64,000 bases of DNA from Gigaspora rosea (Eukaryota; Glomeromycota; Glomeromycetes; Diversisporales; Gigasporaceae): contig QKWP01000700.1 in the NCBI GenBank assembly GCA_003550325.1, forward strand, positions 64,745-128,744, in the 5' to 3' direction. Of this stretch, positions 46,580-57,659 are shown in pieces; position 1 is the first letter of the stretch; each line of letters begins with the position of its first letter. Made by a program: the position numbers and the translations under genes. The notes beneath the pieces are model-generated. The model did not search any database, was not told the origin of the DNA, and was given only the letters and a program-made list of their open reading frames with translations.

Positions 46580-48440
46580 TAGATTCGCAGAGATGGGTAA
46601 CGCTGATGGAAAATTTAATAGTTAGTGAATTAGAGTTGAACTTAAATCATTGATTCAAATTGTTAATGGAATTGGTAAATCATTCATTCATTCAAATTGT
46701 TAATGGAATTGAATTTGAACTTAAATCATTCATTATAATCAAAAGTCGGCAGAGATAGGGTGTGCTATAAACATAGAATTTGGTTGAAAAAGACGAAAAT
46801 AAGACATCATTTATTAACAGAAATCTGTAGATATGGTGGTTAGAAATTGTTACCGGAATGGAATTTGGATTGAAAAGGATGAACATATGGCATTCATTTC
46901 TGTCAAAAATCCGCGGAGATGAGTGACGCTGATGGAACATTCCGGGTTTGATATTGTTATCAAAATCGAATTGAAGTTGAAAAGGATGAACACAAGTCAT
47001 TCATTCATTATCAAAAATCGACAGAGATAGAGTGGGTTATCAACATGGAATTCGGGCTGAAAAGGACGAATATAGGGCATTATTTATTAACAGAAATTTG
47101 CAGAGATGGTAACATTGATTGTTGGAAATTGTTACGAAATGGAATTGGAATTGAAAAAGATGATTATGTGAAATTAATTTACTGTTAAAAATCTGCTGAA
47201 ATAGGTAATGCTGATAGAACATTTAATGTTAACTTAATAGAATTGAAGTTGAAAATAATGGACATAAGGCATCGTTTATTAATAGAAATCCGCGGAGATG
47301 GGTAACACTGATTGTCAGAAATTGTTACCGGAATGGAACTTAGAGTTGAAAAGAATGAACATATGGCACTCATTTCCTGTCAAAAATCTACAGGGATGAT
47401 GAACATTTAATGTTGAAAACTGATAATGGATTGGAGTTGAAAGGATGGACATAAGATATTCATTCGTTATCAAAAATCAGCAGAGATGGAGTGTGCTAAC
47501 GTCATAGAATTTGGGTTAGAATTCCGTAGGGATGTGTAGCGCTAATTGGAGTTGAAAAGATGAACATGTGGTATTCATTTCTTGTCAAAAATCTGCTGAG
47601 ACGGGTGACGTCGATGGAATACTCAATGTTTGAAATTGTTAATGGGATTGGAGTTGAAAAGGATGAACGTAAGGTTTTCATTATCATCAAAAACCTGGAG
47701 CTAGTGGAATAAATGGAGTTGGATATTGTTTTCATTTATTATCAAAAATCTGCATAGATGGAGAACGCTAGTAGAACATTATGGAGTTGGAGTTGAAAAG
47801 GATAAACATAAGGCTTTCATTTGCTATCAAAAATTTTCAGAAATAAGGAAAGCTAGTGGAATAAATAGTGTTGGATACTGTTATTGTCATGGGATTGGAA
47901 TTGAAAAGGATGAACATAAGGCTTTCATTTATTATCAAAAACCAGCAAAGACGTGAGACATTATAAAATATAGAAGTTGGGATTTCTTAATGAAATCGTT
48001 AAAGAAATGTGTAATCTGTATCAATTCTAGACACATTAGAACAATTTTCGGTAAATAAGAAACAATCAAAACAATTATTAACTACCTTTAACCTAACATA
48101 GACGCCCACTATAATCCTGAATCTGACGCAAATTTTAATCTGATGCAAGACATTCTCCATTTTTGCTTACATGATAAAGTCGATCCTATGATTCAAATAA
48201 TTCATGCGTTATGGTATTATCATCGAATATCAGCAGTAATTGGAATGCAGGGCCACGTAAAAATTTGGATATTATTTATATGATTTACAAATTTCTATAA
48301 ATAATATCCAAATTTTTACGTGGCCCTGTTGAAATGTTAGTGGAATATTTGCGCTTGTTATTTTTTATCTTAATGGAACTGGAGTTGAAGGACAAGCATA
48401 AGACTTTCATTCATTTATTATCAAAGATTTAAAAGAAATG
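46580..48440 (+). pseudogene. Array of about 16 decayed Sel1-like repeats
   Basis: Recurrent plus-strand DNA words such as GGAGTTGAAAAGGATGAACA, TTTATTATCAAAAATCTGC and GAGATGGGTAACGCTGATGG recur about every 100 bp. They translate to the Sel1 unit G-I-G-V-E-K-D-x-H-K-A-F-x-Y-Y-Q-K-S-A-E-x-G-N. Only 47726-47956 stays open for two units (GVGVEKDKHKAFICYQK, GIGIEKDEHKAFIYYQK); the rest is shifted or deleted. Sel1 repeats form alpha-solenoid scaffolds for protein-protein contacts. The array is wholly inside the hAT element's TIRs. The likely kind of source is a gene such as the one at 55534. Confidence 0.85.
48248..48328. mobile_element. 81-bp hAT-type MITE inside the Sel1 relic
   Basis: Perfect inverted ends of 33 bp start CAGGGCCACGTAAAAATTTG, with a 15-bp spacer. 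Flanks TTGGAATG (48240-48247) and TTGAAATG (48329-48336) agree at 7 of 8. The perfect TIRs imply a young insertion. Confidence 0.85.
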
Positions 48441-48752
48441 GAATATGCTAGTAAAACGAACAACATTGATACTTATTCGAATATAATGAATTATTCGAAT
48501 ATAATAAATTATTCGAATATGATGAATTATTCGAATAATTCGAATATGATGGATTGTTCGAATACAATAGATTATTCGAATTATTCGAATATAATTAATT
48601 ATTCGAATATAATTAATTATTCGAATATAATTAATTATTCGAATATAATTAATTATTCGAATTATTCATCGAATAAATATTTAGAAAACTTTATTCGAAT
48701 ATTTGCCGAATACGAATATTATTCGAATAACGAATATAAATCTGAAGCTCTA

Positions 48753-49440
48753 AATTCAATAGAGTTTTGTCAGTTTACATTGGAATTATCGTAAATTGTA
48801 TAGTAAGAATTTGGCTACCATACATACGATCCATAGTAATATAAAAATTGTGTTGGATTGATTTGCTATACCATATAGGCGCAAAATAACGCTTACCTGT
48901 GCGTTAATTAATTGACCTGCGCGTTATTTCAAATAAGCGCATGAGCGTTATTTCAAAATAAGTGCTGATTTTTAGAACGATGCTTGGAATTCTAACACAA
49001 ATCAATTGCAAATTATATTGGGTGTGCATTAATTCAGGACGCACATGAGCATTAATTTGAGACTATATATGCCATTTTGGAGGAATCCGAATTTGAAATA
49101 ATGCACCTGAGCATTATTTCGCGCCTATACATAAAAATTTGTTTAATTAAGATCATTGCATAGGAATTATCACGAATCATATAGTGATTACCTGAAGAAA
49201 TTTTATTACTGTGACATGAGTAATTTAGGTAAGGCTTTGTTAGCTTTGTGTTGGACAAAATTATTGTGGTTTGTATAGTGATTTACTGTAAGATATTTGG
49301 TTAATGTACTTGTTTGTTAGTTTAGTGTTAAATTGATTGCTGTAAAAAATTCGATTGCTGCACTTGTGGGTTATGTTAATTTAGTATTGGTCTTATCATC
49401 TTGTAAAATTCAATTGTATTTATTACAATAATAATAAATG
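48753..49440. repeat. Tandem array B, right part
   Basis: Array B units continue after the hAT element, interrupted at about 48872-49130 by another TIR element. Shared phrases include TTGTGTTGGATTGATTTGCT and GGAATTATC. Confidence 0.65.
48872..49130. mobile_element. TIR element with GCGTTATTT motif repeats
   Basis: Ends are TATAGGCGCAAAATAACGCT and TATAGGCGCGAAATAATGCT (right end complemented). The words GCGTTATTT, GCGTTAATT and GCATTATTT recur inside both halves. Flanks do not give a clear 8-bp duplication. Confidence 0.65.
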
Positions 49441-49552
49441 AATATATATTTAATTTATCTAATATATTATTGGCCAATTGTAGTCATGTGATTCCGGTGA
49501 TAATCGCCACCAGCAATAAATAGCAAATCTCTTATAAATTATATATATATGT

Positions 49553-49739
49553 TGTGTCTCAGATTAAAACTTGCGTTAGATTAAATCTGACGCACGTCAG
49601 ATGACTATCAATTGACTTGCATTAAAAGATCAGCAACAACTGGCCTAAACTACCTTCTAACTTTACTGTAATTTTACCCTAACCCTAATCTAATTTAGGC
49701 CAGTATCAATCTGATGCAAGGATCGATCTAAGGCACAAT
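49553..49739. mobile_element. Small TIR element
   Basis: Ends are TTGTGTCTCAGATTAAAACT and TTGTGCCTTAGATCGATCCT (right end complemented), continuing to TTGCRTYAGATT. Flanks are AT-rich and the duplication is ambiguous. Confidence 0.5.
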
Positions 49740-50638
49740 ATATTTACTGCATATTTAATGAATATTTAATGAATATATTCAGTGAAATTTTAAATATTCA
49801 AATATTTATTTAGTGAAAAAATTATATATTCAAATATTTGTGAATATTTGAATATATTATTCATTAAGTCAGACCTCTACTGAAATAGCAAAGAATAGCA
49901 AATTTATTATATAATTTGATATATCCAGAGAATATATATATAATCTTTTGTTTTGAAAGTTTTGGTTCGCATTATCAAAAGCTCAGTATATAGAGGGCTA
50001 GATTAGAAAGAGATAACTATAATAACTACATAGTAAATATATTTACTATTATATATATATATATATTGTAGTAGGTGTATTGCTATTTTAAAATAAAAAT
50101 AAAAATCTTTATAATTACTATATATATTTTTTAATATTAATATATTACTATTATAAAGCTATTATATATTTAAATATATGGGCTTAATGCTAAAAAAAAG
50201 ATAAAATTGACAAAACAAAAGATCTTTAGAAAATCAATTTTTGTATTGTAAATTTTATAATAAATTTTAAAAAAATGGAAAATTTAAAGAGCTTTATTGT
50301 AAAATTTTATTAATACAACTAATTTGTATTTTAAATAAAAAATAATTTTAACCTTACCCTAAATTGTTTTATGTAAAAAAATAATTATAAAAAAATTGCC
50401 AATTTTATCTCTTCTTTTAGCATCTAGCTCATATTATAAATATATAATAAAAATGTTATTTATTTGTATTTTTCAATAAGAAACATGTAATAAATATTTA
50501 AAAAATATGTAGTAAATATATAATTTAAATATAATTAATTTATAGCAAATTTTTTAATAATAAATATTTGTAAATATATAATAAATATATAGTAAATATC
50601 AAGTAAATATGTAGTAAATATAAAGTATGCACAGTGCA
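49740..50638. other. AT-rich DNA with GAATATT and TAAATAT simple repeats
   Basis: 49740-49865 is rich in AATATTCAAATATT words and ends TTAAGTCAGACCTCTA, which resembles a hAT terminus with TAGAGGTCTGACTT. 50580-50630 repeats GTAAATATGTAGTAAATATA. No gene. Confidence 0.5.
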
Positions 50639-52563
50639 GGAATCCTTAAACCAACAACTTTTTTTAAAGGCAGCCAAATTTGAGAACAAATACTAAAATT
50701 TGTTATGTTTTTTTAATTTTTATTATATTTTTAAAATTTTGTTATATTTTTTATAGAAGGTTGTTAAATTTCACAAGTTGCTACATCACAGGTTAATATG
50801 ATTTGCCAATTAGATTACAGGATTTTGTATAACAAAATGAACAAAAATTAGAAAAAATTATAAAAAAAATTCAGAACTAAAATAAATATATAGGTTCGTA
50901 ATCTCCTATCAAAAATTTTAAATAACTTGAAATTTCATTAAGTAAGATCTTCCAGAAATTATATAATTTTTTAATGGGTAGGTATGGTCCCGAAAATATC
51001 AGATTATAATTATAATTCTAATCAAATTTTTATAATTCTGACCAAAAGTATAAAATTATAAAATTCTTAATAACTATTGTTTTACCAAACCAATTTAGAT
51101 GATTTAACTACCAAAATGTTTGTCTTACTAAAGCAATTCTAACAAGTCCAAAATTGTTAAAATCTAATCACAGGGTCCCAAGATCATTCAACTTTTGTAT
51201 AATTTTAATAGTAATTTTTTAGAATCACTAAGTAAATTTCTTTAATATTGAATAACTTTTGATCCACTAGCCCGTTCCGGATGATTTAACTACCAAAATG
51301 TTCATCTCAGTGAGACGATTTTAACAAGTCCAAAATTGCTAAATTCTAATCACAGAATTCCAAGATTGATAAAGATTAGTATTGTTAGGCAAACAATAAA
51401 ATCTTTATTGATCTTGGAATCCTGTGATTAGAATTTAGCAATTTTGGGCTTATTAGAATCATCTCACTGAGGTGAACATTTTGGAAGCTAAATCATCCAA
51501 AATGGGCTAGTGGATCAAAAGTTATTCAATATTAAAGAAATTTACTTAGTGATTCTAAAAAATCACTATTAAAATGCCACAAAAGTTGGATAATCTTGGG
51601 ATCCTGTAATTAGATTTTAATGATTTTGGACTTGTTAGAATTGTCTTAGTGGGATGAATATTTTGGTAGTTAAATCATCTAAATTGGTACAGTGGAGCTA
51701 GTGATTTGAACCAGTTGGGCTATAATCGGGTAACCGACCCGAACTGAATAAATTTCGGGTAACCGGTTGAGTAAATGCTTAATCGGTTGACCCGTACAAC
51801 CGATTGAAAATCGGTTGACATAATGTAAATGACATCATAAAAGAGCAAAGGTCCCGAAAAGTTCCGAAATGAAATGAATGAACATAGTAGACGAGACAAA
51901 AATTTGAGTAAAGGTCCGAGAATTCCCGAAAGTAAACATGAAGTAATCTTGTTCGGTTGAATCGGTTGACAGCAAATATTTCAGTTCGGTTAACCGATTA
52001 AGGAAAGTTTTCTCGGTTCAAAACACTAAGTGGAGCAATAGTTATTATCAATTTCATAAATTGAAACATATGAATAAATTTAAAAAATATAAAATTTGAT
52101 TGCTAATAGAGTATCAGATATGGGTGGGTGGGGTAAAATTTTGAAATTTACTAGTAACAAAATATTACATAATTTCTGAAAACCCCCTAAACTAGTCTTG
52201 GACTTCTAATTAAAAGTTTTTAGCACTTAATTTTGCATATATATGTACTTTCTAACTTAAAATTGATACTAATTTGAACTCTAACTCTAACTAATAATTA
52301 TTTTAATTTTTTTAAATATTAACTTATGATATCGCAACCTGCTAAATTTATTGAAATTCTTTTTATATATGTGCAGCCAAATTTTGATTTTATTAGTAAC
52401 TTTAAAAGAAAATAATATTATAAAATTGTGCTATATTAAAAAATAAACTTTATAGCTTTGTTCTGCTTGTTTGTTTGTATATTTTTATAAAAAATTTTTT
52501 TCTTATAATTATATTTTTTATTTTTTATAAAAGTTTAAAGAATTATTAGTTTTTGGTTGCTGA
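50639..52563. repeat. Large foldback element with CAGTGCAGGAAT ends
   Basis: Left end CAGTGCAGGAATCCTTAAAC and complemented right end CAGTGCAGGAATTCTTAAAT. The interior from about 50900 to 52190 is a palindrome centred near 51390; its right arm is split by the hAT element at 51699-52028. Each arm also contains two direct copies of a segment about 182 bp apart (GATGATTTAACTACCAAAAT at 51098 and 51280). Superfamily uncertain; the ends are pogo-like. Confidence 0.65.
51699..52028. mobile_element. hAT-type nonautonomous element, exact 8-bp target duplication
   Basis: Ends are TAGTGATTTGAACC and TAGTGTTTTGAACC (right end complemented), and AGTGGAGC flanks both sides (51691-51698 and 52029-52036). 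Its interior repeats ATCGGTTGAC and GGGTAACCGG words. It interrupts the right arm of the foldback, whose left arm shows the uninterrupted sequence. Confidence 0.88.
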
Positions 52564-53112
52564 TTTAAGAATTCCTGCACTGTAATAAATATAAAGTAAA
52601 TATGTAGTAAATAAGTTTTTAGTTATTAAATATTTTTACAAAAGTGAAGCTCTAATTTCTTTTCTAAATTCCAATTGAATATTATAAATTCTATTTCTTA
52701 TTGGACAAAGTAGACATATAGTAATGTTCTAAACAAAATCTGGTATAATGGAAAAATTACAAAAATCTTTGAAGTTTTTCAAAAATCAATAGTATCAAAT
52801 TTTTGCTTATGAAATCATCTTTTTGCATTCTAATAGAAAAAGTTACTTGCAAAATTTAGATCCAAAGTTTGATGCAATCTATTTCCAGTAAACCAGAATG
52901 TGGCTCTAGTGTCCCCATTAAAAGTTTAAGTAGAGTAGATTTGCTTATGCATCCATTTTAAAATAATTCAATATATTTCAGTATTAAAATTAATCAATAT
53001 ATATTATAATTTATTACAATTAGAAAAACATTACCTGCCCCATTTGGATCAATTACAACTATGTATGAATCTAACTAAACAGAAAGATTGATGTTTGATA
53101 GAATTGTAGAAC
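52564..53112. other. AT-rich intergenic DNA
   Basis: No gene recognised. Confidence 0.4.
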
Positions 53113-53120
53113 CATTCAGG

Positions 53121-54070
53121 CAGTGATGGCAATTTAATCGGCCAAAGAAAATTTAATTGGCCATCGGCCAATATATAATTATTTGGCCAAAATGGCCAAA
53201 ATTTTGCGGCCAAAGTTGAATGTCAATTGGCCAGGCCAATAAAAATTATTTGGCCGATATGGCCGTTGGCCAATGGCCAAATGGCCAAACGGCCAAGTGG
53301 CCAAATTTCTCTGTATAGTAATAAATAAGAAATGTATATATAAATACTGTATTATATGCATAGTAATGTTAATATATATTACATATATGTACTGGTTTTG
53401 TTTAAAACCACGCTTTAACTATAAGAACCAATATTCTTGAATAGTATTTATTCTATATTACCTTCTCAAAAAAAGTTAATTAACACTATAGTTATCTATT
53501 CTCATGTGCTATTACTAAAGTTACGATAAAGAAATTGACGAACTATTGGAATTAATAAAACTCATAGAACTGGATCGATATTTAACTATACGTGAAAGAA
53601 TAATTAAATCTAACGATTCTTTTCAATTTCTTTTTTAATTATAATAGTTTGCTTGAAAGTTCGTTTTGAAAGCATATTAATATATAAGATAACTTAAGTA
53701 ATAATTGTTAAACTATATAAAAAAAATCTAGCAAAAGTAAAAAGTTATATAAAAAATAATTTAAGTGAAGGTTTAATAAGTTATATAAAAAATAATTTAA
53801 GTGAAAGTTTAATAAACTATATAAAAAAATAATTTAAGTGAAGGTTTAAAGTTATATAAAAGTATAATTTGAACAAAGGTTTAATAAGTAATTTGAGCAA
53901 AGGTTTAGTAAGTTATATAGAAAAATTACTTAAGTGAAGATTTAACCAATCAAATTACTAGTTTTATTTTTGGCCGTTTCGGCCAAAAAATGAAATTTAT
54001 ATTTTTGGCCTTTTGGCCTCGGCCAATGGCCGCGGCCATTGGCCGGCCAAATAACCAAGTGACATCACTG
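53121..54070. mobile_element. hAT-type nonautonomous element, GGCCAA family, exact 8-bp target duplication
   Basis: A 950-bp element between CATTCAGG at 53113-53120 and 54071-54078. Ends are CAGTGATGGCAATTTAATCG and CAGTGATGTCACTTGGTTAT (right end complemented). Both subterminal regions (53137-53310 and 53970-54050) consist of TGGCCAAA/TTGGCC words. The middle (53690-53945) is a tandem array of ATATAAAAAATAATTTAAGT and GAAGGTTTAATAAGTT units. No transposase. Confidence 0.9.
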
Positions 54071-54209
54071 CATTCAGGTATCCAAAACTAATTGAAGGAT
54101 AGGCAAACTTAATTCATAGGGATTAGTAAACCTATTAGGAGGATTTATAGTAACAGGTAATCTATATCATATATATTTATTTGAATAATGAAAGATTTAT
54201 ATAATAATC

Positions 54210-54512
54210 TTATATGAAAGTTACACTAACGTCAACTTCCGGAGGTTCCAATACAGGAAGTTTCCTCAATATTTTAATATTACGAGGTTGCAGTTTTTTT
54301 TTTAGCATCATAATGCCAGTAGTCAATAAAGTCTTGTAAGTGTTACCTATATTGCATCTGGATTTTCTTTCCACATAGGTGATTTTTGCAATGTTGTTCT
54401 TTTGTAGCATAATCGAGATGTTCAGAACATTGATGTAACCAGGAATTCTATTATAAGAAAAAGAAAATTGGTTTGAATCATCAAATTCACTAAAAGAACC
54501 TGATAAAAATTA
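54210..54512 (-). CDS. Hypothetical protein fragment, about 100 codons open
   Basis: The minus-strand frame is open from a stop near 54515 down to TGA at about 54210. It includes SGSFSEFDDSNQFSFS and YNRIPGYINVLNISIMLQKN upstream of the first ATG (54410), then ITYVERKSRCNIGNTYKT and LPVLEPPEVDVSVTF. Composition looks more protein-like than the surrounding chance ORFs, but I recognise no family. It may be an exon or a fragment of a longer gene. Confidence 0.35.
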
Positions 54513-54519
54513 GTATCGG

Positions 54520-55190
54520 TTCATCTTTATTCTTAAACAAGGTTGCCAACCAATGATAAGAGCTAGTAACTTCCCTAGAAAATAAAGAACTAACCGAATG
54601 AGTTAATAACTACAAGGTGAAGTATCAAACTAATAAAGAAAAATTATATAAACAATACTTCCTGGTGTTTTTAGAAGGATGAGTCGAATTAAATTTAGTA
54701 AATAATACCATTTGATGTCACTGTAATAATATACTTAAGTAACGACAGTAGTATAATGTTAATATTAGTTAGTATAATTTGCACAATCATATTTGTGGGT
54801 TTACTTATATTAATAAAGATCAGATTCTCTTGTACATTAAATATCGTTCTCCATGGTAACATTACTGAAGACCCTTTACTATTAACAATCCAATCCTAAT
54901 AATAAATTAAATTAGTGCAGTTTATTGAACGTCATTCATTAAATTCAAGCATACTTATCTTCATTTTCCTACTATTAACTATCATTAGTGGATCTGTGAC
55001 ACAAATTAATGATAGTGAGCCTGGTTATATCTCGCAAGCAGCGAAGTCAAATTTTTTTAATATATAGTATAATCGGTAACGTAAAAGTTTTGGTAGAGCA
55101 CTAAGTGAATTTTGACAAAACGAAATATCAAGATCGTGGCATGTTAAACGATGTGACGCGATTTGTTTTTATGCGGACTTTTATAAGGTC
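54520..55190. other. AT-rich intergenic DNA
   Basis: No gene recognised. Confidence 0.4.
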
Positions 55191-55204
55191 AGTATTGTTG
55201 GATA

Positions 55205-55533
55205 TAAACAGCCAATCAGATTATAGTTTTGGTCTCCTATTGTTTGTCTCCTTAGTGTTTATCTCTTATTGTTTATCTCATACCGATATTCTATATTATA
55301 TATTGATTCTATGATTATTAAGACTTGAATTTTCACGGATTATTATTTCTACTAGAATTATTAATTAATTAAATGAAAAAATTAAACTAGGAAAAAAGAA
55401 AACCATAGAAAGAATAAAGAATGAATAAAGAAAGAATAGAGAAAGAATAAAGATTGATTTTTGTTAAGAAGCGAGTAACCGCAAACTATAAAATTATATA
55501 AATAAAAAAATTATTTTGATACACACCTTTAAC
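55205..55533 (+). promoter_or_regulatory. Probable upstream region of the Sel1-kinase gene
   Basis: CAGCCAATCAG (CCAAT box) at about 55209-55219, TATTCTATATTATATATTGA near 55288-55307 (TATA-like), and a purine-rich AAAGAATA tract at about 55390-55460 precede the ATG at 55534. Position and composition only. Confidence 0.35.
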
Positions 55534-57082
55534 ATGAGTCAGACAGCCACTGAACTTCGCAGCCTCGGTTGGAATTATCAAAACGGCATTGGGGTTGACG
55601 CAAGGCATTTGATTACTATCAAACATCTGCTGAAATGGGTTATATGGTTGCAATGAGCGACGTTGGTTATTGCTATTCTAATGGAATTGGAGTTGAAAAG
55701 GATGAACATAAGGCATTCTTTTATTATTATCAAAAATCTGCTGAGATTGGGAACGTTAGTGGAACTTTTAATCTTGGAAATTGTTATTTTCATGGAATTG
55801 AAGTTGAAAAGGATGAACATAAGGCATTCTTTTATTATCAAAAATCTGCTGAAATGGGTAATGCCGATGGAATATTTAATGTTGGATGTTGTTATCGAAA
55901 TGGAATTGGAGTTGAAAAGGATGAACATAAGGAATTCTTTTATTTTCAAAAATCAGCTGATATGGGCATGCTATGAGTATGGGTAATCTTGGTGATTGTT
56001 ATCGCTATGGAATCGGAGTTATAAAAGATGAACGTAAAGCGTTTGAATGTTACAAAAAGGCCGCTAATATGAATAATTTTGGTGGAATTGCTAATATTAG
56101 TGATTGTTACCGGAATGGAATTGGAGTACAAAGAGATATTCAAAGGGCTATCATTGGTATCGGAAATTAAGAAGTCTTAAAAAAATAAATAAAATATCGC
56201 ATGAAAAATAGATGTTGGTGTTAAAAATATTCTAAACGATGAAAAATATAAATTATCATGGATTAATTACCACTAAAGATTACATTCTTGTATTGAATTA
56301 TGCAAGTAACGGTTCATTACGTCAGAATCTAGAAACAGTATCTCAAATGATATGGAAAGATAAATTAAATTTATTATATTGTATCGCATCTGATCTTGAA
56401 GCAATTGATTCATCGAGATTTGCATTCCGGTAATATTTTGCAGCTAATTTACACAGCGCTTACATTGCTGATTTGGGACTTTCTGCATCATCAGCATCAG
56501 ATATTAAACAAGAAGGTGAGATCAATGGTGTTATGCCGTATGTAGCCCCAGAAGTTTTACAAGGAAAACAATTCACTCAAGAGGCCGATATTTACAGCTT
56601 CGGTACTATTATGACGGAGTTAGCAACGGGAAAGAGAGCGTTTGATGGTGAGCCTTTTGATATTAACCTTTCAATGAGAATTTGTCTAGGCGGACGACCT
56701 GGATTCGGTGAGAGAACACCTAAATGCTATGTAAAATTGCCAAAAGATGCATGGATCCTGATTAAATAAACGACCAACCGCAACAAATATTTATCAAAAA
56801 ATTGGAAATTGGCTTGAAGAGATGGGTCAAGATGATGATGATAATGATGATGATAATGATGATGATAATGATAATATGATCAAGATGCAATTTTCTAAAG
56901 CGGATAATATCAATCAAAAATTAAAATCACAGATTCATCCAAATGATATGTGCTCGAGTAAATCAATTAACACCAGAAAGATAACCGATGCGTTAAAATC
57001 AAAAGACATAAATTCTATTTCTAAGATAGCCGAGGAAGAGATCAGCCAAAAGATTGAGTCTGTCGAGATCACTGATGATTAA
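55534..57082 (+). pseudogene. Sel1-repeat plus TKL-type kinase gene, frameshifted
   Basis: ATG at 55534 (MSQTATELRSLGWNYQNGIG) opens a first Sel1 unit. A shift near 55605 is needed to reach the next units (55635-55975: GIGVEKDEHKAF, GIEVEKDEHKAF, GIGVEKDEHKEF). A one-base shift near 55972 leads to two more units (YGIGVIKDERKAFECYKKAA) and a stop near 56168. A kinase domain follows from about 56239 (YILVLNYASNGSLRQNL) without a glycine loop or beta-3 Lys. The catalytic loop IHRDLHSGNIL (56408-56440) is in a different frame from the sequence on either side. It is followed by YIADLGLS, PYVAPEVLQGK, ADIYSFGTIMTELATGKRAF, a shift, RPTATNIYQKIGNWLEEM, and an Asp/Asn-rich C-terminal tail ending at 57082. 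It resembles the large Sel1/kinase family of arbuscular mycorrhizal fungi and is not functional as read. Confidence 0.85.
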
Positions 57083-57210
57083 CTATTACTATTATTATTT
57101 TATGATAAATGTAATTTTTTTCATTATTTTTTATGATACTATTATAAGTATGTAATGTGTTAAAATATATTTTTATTAAAAAAATTTTTTAAATAATAAT
57201 AGCTATGAGG

Positions 57211-57440
57211 CAGGGTTGGCAATAGATATACTCTATTAAAAAAATTGCAAACCAATGGAGCCAATGGAACCAATGGAGCCAATGGAGCCAATGGAATTAG
57301 ATATTAGTTATTAAAAAAATACTATATTATAAGCTAATTGGCCTCCATTGGCTCCATTCGCAAATTATTCTCAATGGAGCAATGGAGTGATGCCAATGGA
57401 GTTGTTCCTCCATTCACCCAAGATAAATGCGCCAACCTTG
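57211..57440. mobile_element. hAT-type MITE, CCAATGGAG family
   Basis: Ends are CAGGGTTGGCAATA and CAAGGTTGGCGCAT (right end complemented). Flanks CTATGAGG (57203-57210) and TTATGAGG (57441-57448) agree at 7 of 8. CCAATGGAGCCAATGGAAC words fill both halves. 230 bp. Confidence 0.82.
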
Positions 57441-57521
57441 TTATGAGGATATGTTTAAATTTTGATCTTTTATTTTACAGATCCTTTTACTGTTAACACA
57501 ACGGAATCCTAACTTTAATAA

Positions 57522-57653
57522 AAAATGTCATTCTGGGATTTCTGGATTTCTCCGATTGATTAAAACGTCATGCCCCTAATTTTTAAATATATGAATTAGG
57601 GCATGACGTCATTAGTCAATTGATGAATTCCACAATTCCCAGAATGTCATTTT
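57522..57653. mobile_element. Foldback MITE, about 130 bp
   Basis: AAAATGTCATTCTGGGATTT on the left pairs with the complement of the right end (AAAATGACATTCTGGGAATT). Complementarity runs through GTCATGCCC at the centre. Target duplication not resolved. Confidence 0.6.
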
Positions 57654-57659
57654 CCTAGA

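Larger units (their letters stand above)
45703..48752. mobile_element. 3.05-kb nonautonomous hAT-type element carrying Sel1-repeat DNA
   Basis: TIRs TAGAGCTTATGGATCTTTAT on the left and TAGAGCTTCAGATTTATATT as the complement of the right, each followed by TCG. Flanks are exact: AATTCAAT at 45695-45702 and 48753-48760. Subterminal regions (45715-45910 and 48470-48740) are packed with TATTCGAATAATT-type palindromic words. The host array B supplies a paralogous empty site: CTATTGTGATTCAGAGTTTTG near 45405 lines up with the two flanks joined. Inside are about 16 decayed Sel1 units, an inverted-repeat element at 46311-46540 and a MITE at 48248-48328. No transposase. Confidence 0.85.

Noticed and set aside
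48438-48794. ORF with NYSNIINYSN repeats
   Set aside because: It is the TTCGAATA subterminal motif array of the hAT element read in one frame; no other sign of coding.
55578-55949. Minus-strand ORF opposite the Sel1 repeats
   Set aside because: Antisense of a repeat; the plus strand has the Sel1 signature.
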